From assembly GCA_022561525.1 (NCBI GenBank), contig JADFRB010000134.1:1-6112 (forward strand): 6,112 bases of DNA. The letters are read 5' to 3'. The translations under genes were made by a program, and so were the position numbers. The DNA comes from Nitrospinota bacterium. GTDB taxonomy: Bacteria; Nitrospirota; Nitrospiria; Nitrospirales; UBA8639. Under the pieces are notes generated by a model. That model worked only from the letters and a program-made list of their open reading frames with translations. It made no database searches and had not been told where the DNA came from. Every line of letters starts with the position of its first letter. The first letter of the stretch is position 1. Positions 5,915 to 6,112 of the stretch are shown piece after piece.

Positions 5915-6112
5915 CCAATTTTTATATATCGTAAGGGGTTCGTTAAGTGAGCTTGATACGCAACTCGATCTGGGAACGCGACTTGCCTTTCTCAATCAAA
6001 GAGATCGGAGCCAACTTGATGGATAGATGAAACGAGTGGACAATAATGATAAATGGTTTGATTCTTCAAAAGAAATCGACTTCCGTTTTCCGTTTGACGC
6101 CTAACGAAACAA
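5915..6112. other. Unassigned right edge of the window
   Basis: No recognisable gene, RNA or repeat was found here. An ATG at 6046 opens a frame that runs 22 codons to the window edge (MINGLILQKKSTSVFRLTPN...) with only a weak purine-rich stretch (GAGTGGA, 6034-6040) before it. An overlapping ATG at 6027 gives a 25-codon frame ending at 6104. Either could be a gene start or chance. Confidence 0.2.

Noticed and set aside
5941..6105. Integron cassette: GTTAAGT near 5942 and GCCTAAC at 6099-6105 resemble attC core-site boxes
   Set aside because: Single degenerate 7-mers occur by chance, no gene or attC fold lies between them, and the second site is cut by the window edge.

Overview
The window looks like chromosomal DNA of a nitrite-oxidising-type bacterium, most likely Nitrospira or a relative in Nitrospirota. 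I infer this from the style of the complex I proteins and the moderate GC content; nothing in the sequence proves the genus. Its core is a three-gene, plus-strand stretch of a respiratory NADH:quinone oxidoreductase (complex I) operon in the usual order nuoG (119-2152), nuoH (2395-3450), nuoI (3470-4009). Together these encode the large Fe-S/molybdopterin-fold subunit, the quinone-site membrane subunit, and the two-cluster ferredoxin subunit that wires one to the other. The nuoJ gene that normally follows nuoI is absent here.

The left edge is anomalous. Positions 1 to about 105 read, in another frame, as a phage tail-fibre-like protein (HTHLIADITD, NWDTAYGWGDH). The sequence then passes abruptly into the middle of nuoG, which lacks its N-terminal [2Fe-2S]/[4Fe-4S] domains. 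This is a chimeric junction, either an assembly artefact or a real rearrangement.

The spaces between genes are full of short non-autonomous mobile elements. A 157-bp palindromic element (2152-2308) sits inside the nuoG stop codon yet preserves it. A 180-bp element with perfect 33-bp terminal inverted repeats (4072-4251) follows nuoI and carries a terminator-like hairpin at its centre. A half element (4529-4583) is joined to an N-terminal fragment of a yjbQ-family gene. All three share a terminal consensus (GGGCCTG, four variable bases, AAAATAACTT) and abut TTA or TAA; the two complete ones are flanked by 3-bp TNA direct repeats. This points to one MITE family, possibly mobilised by an IS5-family (IS1031-like) transposase.

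From 4685 to 5698 there is one intact gene for an acidic, soluble 337-residue protein that I do not recognise. It is followed by a roughly 200-bp, internally deleted insertion sequence (5708-5910) with 19-bp perfect inverted repeats and the C-terminus of an IS1595-like transposase on the minus strand. The last 200 bases hold nothing I can identify. I see no rRNA, tRNA, CRISPR array, or recognisable defence or toxin-antitoxin system.
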